Source: a virus
DNA: 39,984 bases
Reading direction: 5' to 3' (one strand)
Virus record (IMG/VR): IMGVR_UViG_3300046000_009554
Coordinates: 1-39,984 of that record
Every line of letters starts with the position of its first letter. The first letter of the stretch is position 1. Made by a program: the position numbers and the translations under genes. Of the stretch, positions 7,431 through 14,329 are shown in pieces. Below the pieces are notes generated by a model. It worked only from the letters and a program-made list of their open reading frames with translations, searched no databases and was not told where the DNA came from.

Positions 7431-7801
7431 GCCGCACCCCCAACGCGTGCGGCAGCCCGAGCGGCATCTTTGGCGCGGCTTGCGCTCATGAGCGCCTGAT
7501 TCTCGCGATACCAGGCGACGGCGCGAACGCTTGCGCCGTCGTAGACGCTGATAAGCCCGCGCTTGGGCGCATAGTCGCGCTTGGCATTGTAGACGACGCG
7601 CACGCGCATCATTTCGTCGCGCGTGGCCAGGTACTCGCTAACGAGCTTCGCTTCGTGCTCATCACGGCACGCCCAAGCGGCGTAGCTCGTCGTGCCCTTC
7701 GCCATGCCCCATCCGGACATAAAGCGGTCAGTCGCAACGACAAGCCAGGGGGCAAGCGCGAGTTGGTCAGCGGCAACATGGAAGGTGAAGGAAGCAGTCA
7801 T
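7427..7801 (-). CDS. Hypothetical protein, first gene of the leftward operon (124 aa)
   Basis: The 124-residue soluble protein has mixed strands and helices (YLATRDEMMRVRVVYNAKRD) and an Ala/Arg-rich C-terminal helix. No family is recognised. ATG at 7801 follows AGAAAGAGACCCACG. It is the first gene downstream of the leftward TTGCGC-N16-TAGGAT promoter, opposite the rightward operon starting at 7973. Confidence 0.65.
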   Translation of the reverse strand: MTASFTFHVAADQLALAPWLVVATDRFMSGWGMAKGTTSYAAWACRDEHEAKLVSEYLATRDEMMRVRVVYNAKRDYAPKRGLISVYDGASVRAVAWYRENQALMSASRAKDAARAAARVGGAA

Positions 7802-7840
7802 CGTGGGTCTCTTTCTACCGGCTCTCTTGCCAGTCCTGGT

Positions 7841-7868
7841 ATCCTACTCTCTTCTCGTCAGTGCGCAA
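7841..7868 (-). promoter_or_regulatory. Leftward promoter TTGCGC-N16-TAGGAT
   Basis: On the minus strand TTGCGC (7868-7863) is followed, 16 nt later, by TAGGAT (7846-7841, four of six matches to TATAAT). The predicted transcript would start near 7834, about 33 nt before the ATG at 7801. The same TTGCGC-N16-TA arrangement is seen at three other transcription starts in the window. Confidence 0.5.
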
Positions 7869-7875
7869 CTACTTT

Positions 7876-7910
7876 TTGCGCTTTTCTTTCGTCACGCGCA
7901 GAAAGCGCAA
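7876..7910. repeat. Inverted repeat in the divergent promoter region
   Basis: TTGCGCTTT (7876-7884) and AAAGCGCAA (7902-7910) form perfect 9-bp arms around 17 nt. The arms contain the same TTGCGC half-site as the operators near the repressor. A widely spaced operator or a hairpin are both possible. Confidence 0.5.
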
Positions 7911-7937
7911 TGAATACGGCGCGTTGCGAAATACCTT

Positions 7938-7972
7938 TTGCGCATCGTCGCGAATAGAGTAGCATTCAGCCC
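7938..7972 (+). promoter_or_regulatory. Rightward promoter, possibly leaderless
   Basis: TTGCGC (7938-7943), a 16-nt spacer and TAGCAT (7960-7965) face right. The expected +1 falls at about 7972-7973, on the ATG of the first rightward gene. That gene has no ribosome-binding sequence, which is consistent with a leaderless transcript. On the opposite strand, a shared GAATGCTACTCTA element may belong to another leftward promoter. Confidence 0.48.
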
Positions 7973-8113
7973 ATGCAAGCCAACGCCGATTCGCTGACCA
8001 TCGCCCTGTCAAGCTCTACACCTGCCAAGCGCCTGCCCGCGTCGTGGTTGCGTGAGCTTGCGAGGCGCGAGGCAGCGGAGCGGGCGCGCTTTGAAACCAC
8101 GTCCGCACACTGA
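7973..8113 (+). CDS. Short first gene of the rightward operon (46 aa)
   Basis: ATG at 7973 opens a 46-residue reading frame (MQANADSLTIALSSSTPAKR then LPASWLRELARREAAERARF). The start is Ser/Thr-rich and the C-terminus is an amphipathic basic helix. No Shine-Dalgarno sequence precedes it, but the promoter geometry predicts a leaderless mRNA starting at its ATG. A short regulatory peptide is possible. An opposing 75-codon frame on the other strand has no such support. Confidence 0.5.
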   Translation: MQANADSLTIALSSSTPAKRLPASWLRELARREAAERARFETTSAH

Positions 8114-8125
8114 AAGAGAAGCCCC

Positions 8126-8470
8126 ATGTCAAACGCACACATCGAAGCCGTCACACCATCCAGCCGCCCCCACATGTCACGCGAAATGGCCAAAGCGCTC
8201 CGCCCTAGCGAATGGATTGCGGCCGCAAGGCGCGCCGTAGGAGGCTCGCGGGGGGTCTACCGGAACACCCCCGTGTGCATCGTCGATGGTGACGCCGTCA
8301 CGGTAACGGGGGAGAGCTACTACTTCACGACTTTGAGCGGAAAGACGCGCGTTCAGTATCCGGGCGCTTACAAGTGGCGCACCGTCTATCATGCATCGAC
8401 TCTGTGCGTCGAGATCGGCCGGGATTGGCGCCCATCCGTGACGCGTCGCGACATCGAGCTTGCGCGCTGA
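8126..8470 (+). CDS. Hypothetical protein (114 aa)
   Basis: ATG at 8126 follows AAAGAGAAGCCCC. The 114-residue product has a helical start containing a tryptophan (RPSEWIAAARRAVGGSRGVY), then a beta-rich half with alternating short strands (VCIVDGDAVTVTGESYYFTT). No domain is recognised. It is the second gene of the rightward operon, 12 nt after the first. Confidence 0.65.
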   Translation: MSNAHIEAVTPSSRPHMSREMAKALRPSEWIAAARRAVGGSRGVYRNTPVCIVDGDAVTVTGESYYFTTLSGKTRVQYPGAYKWRTVYHASTLCVEIGRDWRPSVTRRDIELAR

Positions 8471-8521
8471 ACACCTACGCGCCAAGAGGATTGTATCACG
8501 CTCGCTACGTGAGGCGCGTCT

Positions 8522-9103
8522 ATGCCAAAATGCTACAAAAACAGGCATCTTAGGCCGTCGAAGTCTGGCGATGAAGTACTTCGCCAGCTTGACGAAGACG
8601 AAGCAATCGTCTTTCGCTTGGTCGGCTCAGACGTGCGCGCTTCTAAGCACATGACGCGCTTAGAAGCATGGTATCAATGGATACACGATAACCCTGGAGA
8701 CTTCGCGCTCTTGCTCTCAGAGCATCACGAGCGCGAAGCGCAACGCGAGCACGACGCACACAAGCTCGCGCAAGCGCTAGAGCACGCGGAAGACGATGAG
8801 CTTGCGTATGCGCTTAGCGTCGCGCGTGAGGCGCCCGAATGGAGCGAAGAGGCAAACCCGCACGACGAGGCGCAAGAGAGCGCTAGCGTGGCGCTGGGAG
8901 TCGTGGCGCTGCCCTTCGACGCGTCCGCTTTGCCGCTTCCCCCCGATGTCGACGCATGGGCAGAGGTGCGCGACGATGAGCTACGCGTGATGCCTACGCG
9001 CGCCCGATGGACTATCCAACGCGACCCTAGACGCTACCGCGCGCGAACCGCGCTACCTGCGCATGCGTTCATGTGCGACACGCGCACACACTACGGGCGA
9101 TGA
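8522..9103 (+). CDS. Acidic hypothetical protein (193 aa)
   Basis: ATG at 8522 follows GAGG-CGCGTCT. The product is highly acidic, with a central stretch of about residues 55-110 rich in Glu, Asp, His and Ala that is probably helical, followed by a Pro-rich linker and a basic C-terminus. No domain is recognised. The strongly acidic central part resembles DNA-mimic or adaptor proteins, but that is only a resemblance. Confidence 0.65.
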   Translation: MPKCYKNRHLRPSKSGDEVLRQLDEDEAIVFRLVGSDVRASKHMTRLEAWYQWIHDNPGDFALLLSEHHEREAQREHDAHKLAQALEHAEDDELAYALSVAREAPEWSEEANPHDEAQESASVALGVVALPFDASALPLPPDVDAWAEVRDDELRVMPTRARWTIQRDPRRYRARTALPAHAFMCDTRTHYGR

Positions 9104-9238
9104 GTGCTCGCGCGTTCATGTGCGAGGTGTACGACATGCGCGCATGTCCAGTGCTTCAAAGGCCGTGGTCCGTCCACTGTGAACGGCGCATTTCGGCCAA
9201 TGTTAGAAAACCGTTCGGGGAATCCTCTTCGAGCGATT

Positions 9239-9258
9239 GACGGAAAATCGATTCTGGA
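9239..9258 (+). repeat. 20-bp direct repeat, copy 1
   Basis: GACGGAAAATCGATTCTGGA occurs here, just upstream of the ribosome-binding sequence of the 9273 gene, and again exactly at 9733-9752. A 14-bp core (ACGGAAAATCGATT) recurs at 10302-10315. The core contains the palindrome AATCGATT. Candidate binding site for the protein encoded between copies 1 and 2, or a replication iteron. Confidence 0.85.
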
Positions 9259-9272
9259 AACGAGAGGCACCG

Positions 9273-9860
9273 ATGCCAAGAAAACACGCAAACGCACTCG
9301 CCATCATCATTCCCGAATGCACCGACTGGATGCAGCACTCTCCAGGGCTTCGGGACACTCTCAACAAGCCTGATGGGGGTGAGGCATGGGCCACAGTGTT
9401 TCGTGCCCTCCTGGCCTACGCCCAGCGCGGGGAAAGGCCCTTCGAGGATTGGTTGCCTGACCTAGCCGCGCATCTTCTGGAAGTAGAGCGCTTGCCCTAC
9501 GGCTCCGGCTTCGACGCGCCACTTCCCGTCACCTACGACGATGACATCTACTCGCGCGTCATCGCAGCAGTGCGCGCACGGAACGCCATCGAGCGCGGTC
9601 ACGGCGTGCCCCGCTACTGGCTCGCTCACCTCGCCGGATGCGCTCGGCGCACCATCGAGAACGCGTGCTTCAGAGGCGCACTCATCGCGGTCAATGCTGG
9701 AAACTTCGACGGCAGAGAATCGCCCTCGCATCGACGGAAAATCGATTCTGGAGCTGACGCCCGCGTGCGCCTGATTTGCCCAGAAAGCGCGCGCGCTTGG
9801 CTGGCATCGAGGGGTGTGGTTGTGGCCAGGTTGGAGCCAACCGCACCGTGTCTGTTTTGA
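9273..9860 (+). CDS. Putative DNA-binding protein beside direct repeats (195 aa)
   Basis: ATG at 9273 is preceded by GAGAGG-CACCG; a longer TTG start at 9237 would place the first repeat inside the gene and lacks a good ribosome-binding site. Residues 1-110 are mainly helical. Residues about 114-140 (RYWLAHLAGCARRTIENACF) look like a helix-turn-helix. The C-terminal segment SHRRKIDSGADARVRL is encoded partly by repeat copy 2, and the Arg-rich end reads through a hairpin. Copies of the 20-bp repeat at its start and inside its end, with a core copy downstream, fit an autoregulator or a replication initiator. No Rep family is recognised. Confidence 0.7.
   Translation: MPRKHANALAIIIPECTDWMQHSPGLRDTLNKPDGGEAWATVFRALLAYAQRGERPFEDWLPDLAAHLLEVERLPYGSGFDAPLPVTYDDDIYSRVIAAVRARNAIERGHGVPRYWLAHLAGCARRTIENACFRGALIAVNAGNFDGRESPSHRRKIDSGADARVRLICPESARAWLASRGVVVARLEPTAPCLF
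9733..9752 (+). repeat. 20-bp direct repeat, copy 2
   Basis: Exact copy of 9239-9258, 494 bp downstream, inside the 3' part of the 9273-9860 gene, where it encodes RRKIDSG. Copy 1 lies upstream of the gene in non-coding DNA, so conservation of all 20 bases is not explained by protein sequence alone. Confidence 0.85.
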
Positions 9861-9864
9861 CACG
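9847..9864. repeat. Hairpin at the end of the 9273-9860 gene
   Basis: CGTGTC and GACACG form a 6-bp stem around TGTTTT and enclose the stop codon. No T-run follows on the plus strand, so it is not a typical intrinsic terminator. Its 5' arm resembles the ACCGTGT element in the structured region at 10092-10113. Confidence 0.45.
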
Positions 9865-10030
9865 CTCTGTGCGTTTACGCGCTCGTGTCGTACATGCGCC
9901 TACCCCTCGCACATCCACCCACTGCGCACCCGAGCAGCACTGCCCATCCGCACCCTGCTCGCGCGCTCACCGCTGCGCAGAGGAGCAGCTTCCCCGCCGC
10001 CCTCCCGGTGCATCGGAAGCGGGAGAAGGG

Positions 10031-10150
10031 AGCGGAAGAGCACCCCCCTACCCCCCATCGCACTCTGGCACGCTATTTGCGGGACGCAGAGACCGTGTCA
10101 AAAAGTACACGGTGGATGGGAGGTCTCTATGGGGGTGCTCGCTGCTTCCT
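10031..10150 (+). ncRNA. Candidate structured RNA or origin hairpin
   Basis: GAGCACCCCC (10038-10047) is perfectly complementary to GGGGGTGCTC (10131-10140). Directly inside the 3' arm, separated by 2 nt, AGAGACC (10088-10094) pairs with GGTCTCT (10122-10128). Within that, ACCGTGT (10092-10098) can pair with ACACGGT (10107-10113) around CAAAAAGT, partly competing with the previous stem. GGAAG at 10034 and CTTCC at 10145 can extend the outer helix with a bulge. The three stems in one non-coding stretch support a folded element, but whether it acts as RNA or DNA is unknown. Confidence 0.45.
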
Positions 10151-10277
10151 CCACCGCTGCCTATCGGCATGCGTCTTCGGTCGCGTTGTCGCACCTGGCG
10201 TGAGCCAGCCTTCGGAAGATGGCCCAAGAGCGCACTGCGTTCAAGTGCAGATTTTGCGCGAAAGCTAGAAACTCGAA

Positions 10278-10293
10278 GTGCGCATATGCGCAA
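10278..10293. promoter_or_regulatory. Operator-like palindrome GTGCGC-N4-GCGCAA
   Basis: GTGCGCATATGCGCAA differs at one position from the TTGCGC-N4-GCGCAA form found twice beside the XRE repressor. It lies upstream of the promoter and of the core repeat at 10302, so repressor control of the helicase operon is plausible. Confidence 0.5.
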
Positions 10294-10301
10294 AGTATCC
10301 A

Positions 10302-10315
10302 ACGGAAAATCGATT
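10302..10315 (+). repeat. Third (core, 14-bp) copy of the direct repeat
   Basis: ACGGAAAATCGATT matches bases 2-15 of the 20-bp repeats at 9239 and 9733. It overlaps by two bases the TTGCGC of the downstream promoter, so a protein bound here could also control the 10360 operon. Confidence 0.75.
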
Positions 10316-10341
10316 GCGCTTTTGTGCGCATGTGCTAGTCA
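10314..10341 (+). promoter_or_regulatory. Rightward promoter TTGCGC-N16-TAGTCA
   Basis: TTGCGC at 10314-10319 and TAGTCA at 10336-10341 are separated by 16 nt, the same geometry as three other start regions. The -10 match is poor (TA plus weak remainder). It precedes the AAGGAG ribosome-binding sequence and the gene at 10360. Confidence 0.38.
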
Positions 10342-10359
10342 AACACCCAAGGAGATATG

Positions 10360-10671
10360 ATGCTGAAACTGACGCCGATTCTTGAACACATGGGCGCTTG
10401 CAATGAGTCTCTGACGTGGCTTCGCGAGAAGAACTTCGCAACGTTCGAGCAGGCTTTCAGCGCTTGCCCAGACGGATGTTGGATTGACTGGCTTGTAGAG
10501 GGCCTGATCTGCGAGAACAACCAGGCTTCGGCTTTGTGTAGCAGGGCGTGCGGGTCAAGCGATGAGCTTCTGAAGTTCTACGCGTCCCACTGCGAAGACA
10601 TCGAGCGATGGCTTGTCGAGTACGCGCACAAGCATGGATGCGCTGTGGAGGTGCGTCGTGACGCTGCTTGA
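10360..10671 (+). CDS. Hypothetical protein (103 aa)
   Basis: The start is the second of two tandem ATGs (10357 and 10360), giving AAGGAG a 5-nt spacing. The 103-residue product is acidic, with Trp and Cys residues (MLKLTPILEHMGACNESLTW; ACPDGCWIDWLV) and mostly helical. Cysteines are scattered and do not form a clear zinc knuckle. No family is recognised. Its end overlaps the next gene's start by 14 nt, consistent with coupling to the coiled-coil/KOW-like and helicase genes. Confidence 0.7.
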   Translation: MLKLTPILEHMGACNESLTWLREKNFATFEQAFSACPDGCWIDWLVEGLICENNQASALCSRACGSSDELLKFYASHCEDIERWLVEYAHKHGCAVEVRRDAA

Positions 10672-11215
10672 CCTGGCGCGAGAAATCCGCGCAATCCACA
10701 CGGAGCGCGACGAGGCGCAAGCGTTGGCAAGTCTTGCGCGCGATCAGCGTGCACGCGTCGAAGCCAAGAAGGCTACGCTTGAGGAGCGCATCGCGGCAGC
10801 CGAGACTCACCTGCGCCACGCGCTTGCGTGCGAGTACGACGGACACGCAGAGCACATCACCGCTGCGATGCGTGCGCTGCGTGGCGAGACTGCACCAGTG
10901 GCGCCCGTCGAGACCGCCGAGGTTGACGGGTTCCGCGTGGGTGACTTGGTCTCAAAGAGCACGTTCAAGGGCTATAAGCCAATCACTGGCGTGGGCATGA
11001 CGTTCGTCTACGTGAACGGCTACACGGCGCAGTTCGGGTCATTCACCCGCAAGCCCGTCGAAGTGGGCGACACGGTGCGGTGCGTCAGCGGCGCCTTCGC
11101 GGGCCGCACTGGCACCGTCGAGCAAGACCGCGTTGTATGCATGTACGTCGTCAGCTCTGGTGGCGAAGGCGCGTTTTGGACGGAGCCGTCGAAGCTCGTT
11201 GCGGTGGCCCCATGA
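10658..11215 (+). CDS. Coiled-coil protein with C-terminal KOW/SH3-like domain (paralog A)
   Basis: GTG at 10658 follows GGAGG-TGCGTC and gives 185 residues. Residues about 1-65 form a charged coiled coil (REIRAIHTERDEAQALASLA). The C-terminal half begins GFRVGDLV and contains RKPVEVGDTVRCVSGAFAGR, a pattern typical of KOW/SH3-like beta-barrels that contact nucleic acid or protein partners. The 13079-14329 gene has the same two-part plan and the same C-terminal signature, and the two flank the helicase. The function is unknown; a helicase partner or nucleic acid adaptor is inferred from synteny. Confidence 0.7.
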   Translation: MTLLDLAREIRAIHTERDEAQALASLARDQRARVEAKKATLEERIAAAETHLRHALACEYDGHAEHITAAMRALRGETAPVAPVETAEVDGFRVGDLVSKSTFKGYKPITGVGMTFVYVNGYTAQFGSFTRKPVEVGDTVRCVSGAFAGRTGTVEQDRVVCMYVVSSGGEGAFWTEPSKLVAVAP

Positions 11216-13086
11216 GCTGCGGCAAGTGGGAAGTCATCCACCACGGCGACCACCTCTGGGGCATCTCAAACCCATCGTTCAAAGGGTGCAGTTACTACCC
11301 AGGAGACGCGTGCGGAGGCTGTGAACACTGCGCCGTTCTTCAAGGGTGCGGCTCCGTCGAGGTCGCGTCAGAGCTTGACGCTCACGCAGTCGCGCTTGTG
11401 CTCAACTTGCTCGCGTTCGGGGTGCCCCGTGAGCCCGCGCGAGTGCCACGAGTGTGCGCGATGATGTACCAGCTACGCCCATACCAAGTTGAGGCCATCG
11501 GGAGCATCCTGCACGAGTGGGAGCGCCATCGCTCAACGTTGCTCGTGCTTGCTACGGGGCTAGGCAAGACGACCTGCTTCTCCGAGGTAGCGCGCATCAC
11601 GAAGAAGAGCGGTGGTCGAACGCTCGTCATCGCACATCGCATCGAACTTGTCGCACAGGCCGCAGCACGCCTTCGCACCGCTGGCCTCACCGTGCAGATT
11701 GAAAGCGGGGAGCAACGCGCATCGTGGCTTCAATGGCCACTCGCCGACGTAGTTGTGGCCACAGTGCAGACATTGAAGGGGCGCCGCCTCAAGCAGTGGC
11801 CACGAGACCATTTCGCGGTCGTTGTCGTCGACGAGGCGCACCGCTCACCGGCGAACGCCTACGGGTGCGTGTTCGACCACTTCAACACGGCGAAGGTGCT
11901 GGGCGTCACAGCCACGCCAGACCGCTCAGACGGCGTCGCGCTCGGCGGCGTGTTCGACTCTGTTGCGTTCGACTTCGGCCTCGTGGCTGGCATCGAAGGC
12001 GGCTTCCTATGCGACCTGAAGGCGCTCAACATCCCGCTCGACTCAATCAACATCGACGACGTGAAGGTCACGAAGCAAGAGCAGGGGCGTGACCTCAACG
12101 CGTCCGAACTCGCAGAGAAGGTCAGCGCGGAGTCGCCGATGCTCTCCATCGCCAGCGCCATCGTCGAGCACACGCTCGCGGAGAAGCGCAAGACGCTCGT
12201 CTTCATGCCCAGCGTCGAGACGTCGCACATTCTCGCCGCGAAGCTTGCAGCGCACGTAGGAGCCAACAAGGTGCGCTCGCTTGACGGCACGACTGACAAG
12301 TCGATTCGCGCACAGGTGCTTGAAGAGTTCCAGCGCGGGAGCATCGACTACTTGGTCAACTGCGCGCTTTTCACCGAGGGGTTCGACGCCCCGGTCGTCT
12401 CGTGCGTTGCCATCGTGCGCCCAACGAAGAGCCGTTCGCTGTATGCGCAGATGGTCGGCCGAGGCACCCGCACCTTTCCCGGCAAGACGGATTGCCTTGT
12501 GCTCAACTTCGCGCCGACGAACACGAAGCACGACCTTGCCACCATCGTCGACATCTTCGACGGCAAAGGCCTCGACGCGGTGACGCGGGCAGACGTCACG
12601 AAGGCTCTCAAGGAGGGCGTGGGCGTCCGCGAGGCGCAGGACAAGGCGAAGGAGCGCAGCGCGGCGCGCGAGCGCCGCTTGGCGCAAGAGCGCGCGAAGA
12701 GCAACCTGCTGGCGAAAGTCAGCTACACCGCAACGCCTCATGCACTCTGGAGCGAGCAAGTGCTCGGCGCAAAACCAGCGCACTACAGCGCAGGCATTCC
12801 AAGCGCATTCCCGCAACAGCTTGCGACGCTGAAGGGCTTTGGCGTGGAGCCCCAGAGCAACGAGACGGTCGCCAGCGCATCGGCGAAAATCAAGGCGCTC
12901 GCAGCACGCTCACGCAAGGGCCTGTGCTCGTACAAGCAAGGCGCGTTGCTGGCGAAGAAGGGGCTCGACCCTGACCTTTCGCGCGCGGAGGCGAAACTCG
13001 CCATCGATGCGCTGGTGGCGAACAAGTGGACAGCGAACGATGAAATGCGCTCGAAGTGGGCGCGGAAGGTAGCGACGAATGGATGA
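11212..13086 (+). CDS. SF2 DNA/RNA helicase with Cys-rich N-terminus
   Basis: The 624-residue protein starts at ATG 11212 (ATGA overlap). Residues 1-83 are Cys-rich (C26, C34, C37, C40, C46), suggesting a zinc-binding module. The helicase core starts at LRPYQ (88-92) and has Walker A ATGLGKTT (114-121), DEAH (207-210), TATP (233-236), then FTEGFDAP (387-394) and QMVGRGTR (413-420). An acidic/basic helix follows, then a C-terminal domain seen in other phage helicases (LATLKGFGVE and RKGLCSYKQGALLAK). It should unwind DNA using ATP in replication or recombination. Tandem Met at 84-85 could be an alternative start without the Cys region, but no good ribosome-binding site precedes it. Confidence 0.93.
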   Translation: MSCGKWEVIHHGDHLWGISNPSFKGCSYYPGDACGGCEHCAVLQGCGSVEVASELDAHAVALVLNLLAFGVPREPARVPRVCAMMYQLRPYQVEAIGSILHEWERHRSTLLVLATGLGKTTCFSEVARITKKSGGRTLVIAHRIELVAQAAARLRTAGLTVQIESGEQRASWLQWPLADVVVATVQTLKGRRLKQWPRDHFAVVVVDEAHRSPANAYGCVFDHFNTAKVLGVTATPDRSDGVALGGVFDSVAFDFGLVAGIEGGFLCDLKALNIPLDSINIDDVKVTKQEQGRDLNASELAEKVSAESPMLSIASAIVEHTLAEKRKTLVFMPSVETSHILAAKLAAHVGANKVRSLDGTTDKSIRAQVLEEFQRGSIDYLVNCALFTEGFDAPVVSCVAIVRPTKSRSLYAQMVGRGTRTFPGKTDCLVLNFAPTNTKHDLATIVDIFDGKGLDAVTRADVTKALKEGVGVREAQDKAKERSAARERRLAQERAKSNLLAKVSYTATPHALWSEQVLGAKPAHYSAGIPSAFPQQLATLKGFGVEPQSNETVASASAKIKALAARSRKGLCSYKQGALLAKKGLDPDLSRAEAKLAIDALVANKWTANDEMRSKWARKVATNG

Positions 13087-14329
13087 TCTGATGAACAAAG
13101 TGTCTGCGCTCATCGAAGCGCACGTGAAGAGCGAAGTCGATGAGCGCTCTACGTCGCTCAAGGTGGCCTACAAGGTCATCGAAGATGCACGGCGCGAGTT
13201 GAACGCGGTTCCGGGAGAAGGGCTCCTCGCGGCAGCCATGCGCACGTCGAGAGAACGCGACTCGCTGCGTGGGTCGGTGTGCGGCCAAACATCGAAGGAC
13301 GAGATTCGACGCGGCGCACGAGCGCTCGGCTTCTGGGAGAAGCTCGTCGAGACGCTCTGCATCGGCCCCGCAGACGAGGAGACCTTCGAGCATGTGATGG
13401 AGCGCATCCAGGTGATGAAGGAGTGGAAGCTCAACGCCGAGGGCTGCCAGAAGCAAATCGAAGTGCTCTGCGAGCGCATCACTGCTGTTCGAGCGGAGCG
13501 CGACGAGGCGAGGCGAACGGAGGCGAGCTTCACGGCACAGTTCGACATCATGCGCAAAGAACGTGATGAGGCATGTGCGCTGGCTGGTGAACGACTTACC
13601 GCCATTGACGGCCTGCGCGCCACCCTCAAAGAAGTGCGCGAGGACCGCGATAGCCTTGTGCGCGACGGCACATACGCACAGCACCAACTCAAGGAGCTTC
13701 TCTCGGCACTTGGGCTCACCAACTACACGAGCGACAAGCGTCTTGTCGAAGGCGCCCTCAAGGCGACGCGGGAGCGCGACGCGCGCCTTGTTGCAGAGCG
13801 CGATGCGCTTTCCGCGCAACTGCGCACCGCTCTTGAAATCCGCGACGGGTGGAGCATGAAGGCAAAAGACCTTGAGGCCGAACGCGACGAGACTGCCGCT
13901 TGCGCGCAATCGTGGCGCGAGAAGGCGCAAGCGCTCGAAGCGAAGCTGCTTGAGGTGCGCAAGGCGGCAGCGCAAGATGCGCCCGAGAAGCACGCGGCAT
14001 GTCCAGACGACGAGGAAGTGGAGGAGGCTGAAGGCTTCCGCGTTGGCGACCTCGTGCAACTTGCGAACATGCAGCCACCGCATGTGAAGTGGCAGGCGGT
14101 GACGAAGCTCGAAGGCGACGGCCGCGTTCATTATGGGAAGTACGGCGCCTATGCTCCGCACATGCTCGCACGCAAGCCTGTAGAGGCAGGAGACCGAGTG
14201 CGCATTGTTGGCGGGAACCCGTCGCACATCGGCGCGACGTTTGTCGTCAGGCGCATGTCAAACAACGGCCTAGCTGTTGGCGACCTTGGCTCGTGGTCCC
14301 TCCACAATATCGTCGCCATCGCTCCATGA
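13079..14329 (+). CDS. Long coiled-coil protein with KOW/SH3-like C-terminus (paralog B)
   Basis: ATG at 13079 overlaps the helicase end by 8 nt and follows GGAAGG. Residues about 1-300 are a very long charged helix, with recurring ERDEA/RAERDEA units. The C-terminal ~100 residues (GFRVGDLV; RKPVEAGDRVRIVGG; ending NIVAIAP) match the paralog A tail (GFRVGDLV; RKPVEVGDTVRCVSG; ending LVAVAP). The pattern suggests duplication and expansion of one gene around the helicase. A tethering or scaffolding role is possible; no enzymatic motif is visible. Confidence 0.72.
   Translation: MDDLMNKVSALIEAHVKSEVDERSTSLKVAYKVIEDARRELNAVPGEGLLAAAMRTSRERDSLRGSVCGQTSKDEIRRGARALGFWEKLVETLCIGPADEETFEHVMERIQVMKEWKLNAEGCQKQIEVLCERITAVRAERDEARRTEASFTAQFDIMRKERDEACALAGERLTAIDGLRATLKEVREDRDSLVRDGTYAQHQLKELLSALGLTNYTSDKRLVEGALKATRERDARLVAERDALSAQLRTALEIRDGWSMKAKDLEAERDETAACAQSWREKAQALEAKLLEVRKAAAQDAPEKHAACPDDEEVEEAEGFRVGDLVQLANMQPPHVKWQAVTKLEGDGRVHYGKYGAYAPHMLARKPVEAGDRVRIVGGNPSHIGATFVVRRMSNNGLAVGDLGSWSLHNIVAIAP

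Larger units (their letters stand above)
9861..10359. other. Structured non-coding region (~500 nt), candidate origin or RNA
   Basis: No convincing gene is found on either strand: the open frames are low in aliphatic residues and lack ribosome-binding sites. The left half is C-rich with hairpins (CGAGCAG 9931-9937 / CTGCTCG 9955-9961; GCTTCC 9988-9993 / GGAAGC 10015-10020). It then contains the nested stems at 10031-10150, the palindrome GTGCGC-ATAT-GCGCAA (10278-10293), a core copy of the 20-bp repeat (10302-10315) and a rightward promoter (10314-10341). It is the longest gene-free stretch in this densely packed genome. Confidence 0.6.

Noticed and set aside
8522-9103. Anti-CRISPR or DNA mimic because of the acidic composition
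   Set aside because: Acidity alone is not specific, and no homology or aca-like partner was seen.
9776-10360. Rightward open frames in the non-coding gap, such as 9885-10268
   Set aside because: Pro/His/Arg-rich low-complexity translations without start signals, and the region is full of inverted repeats.
12043-14227. Leftward open frames opposite the helicase and coiled-coil genes (including one of 445 codons)
   Set aside because: They are antisense shadows of strongly supported rightward genes with recognisable helicase motifs.
14089-14325. Extended start of the MerR-like gene
   Set aside because: The extension overlaps the paralog B gene in another frame; the ATGA overlap at 14326 matches the pattern throughout the genome.
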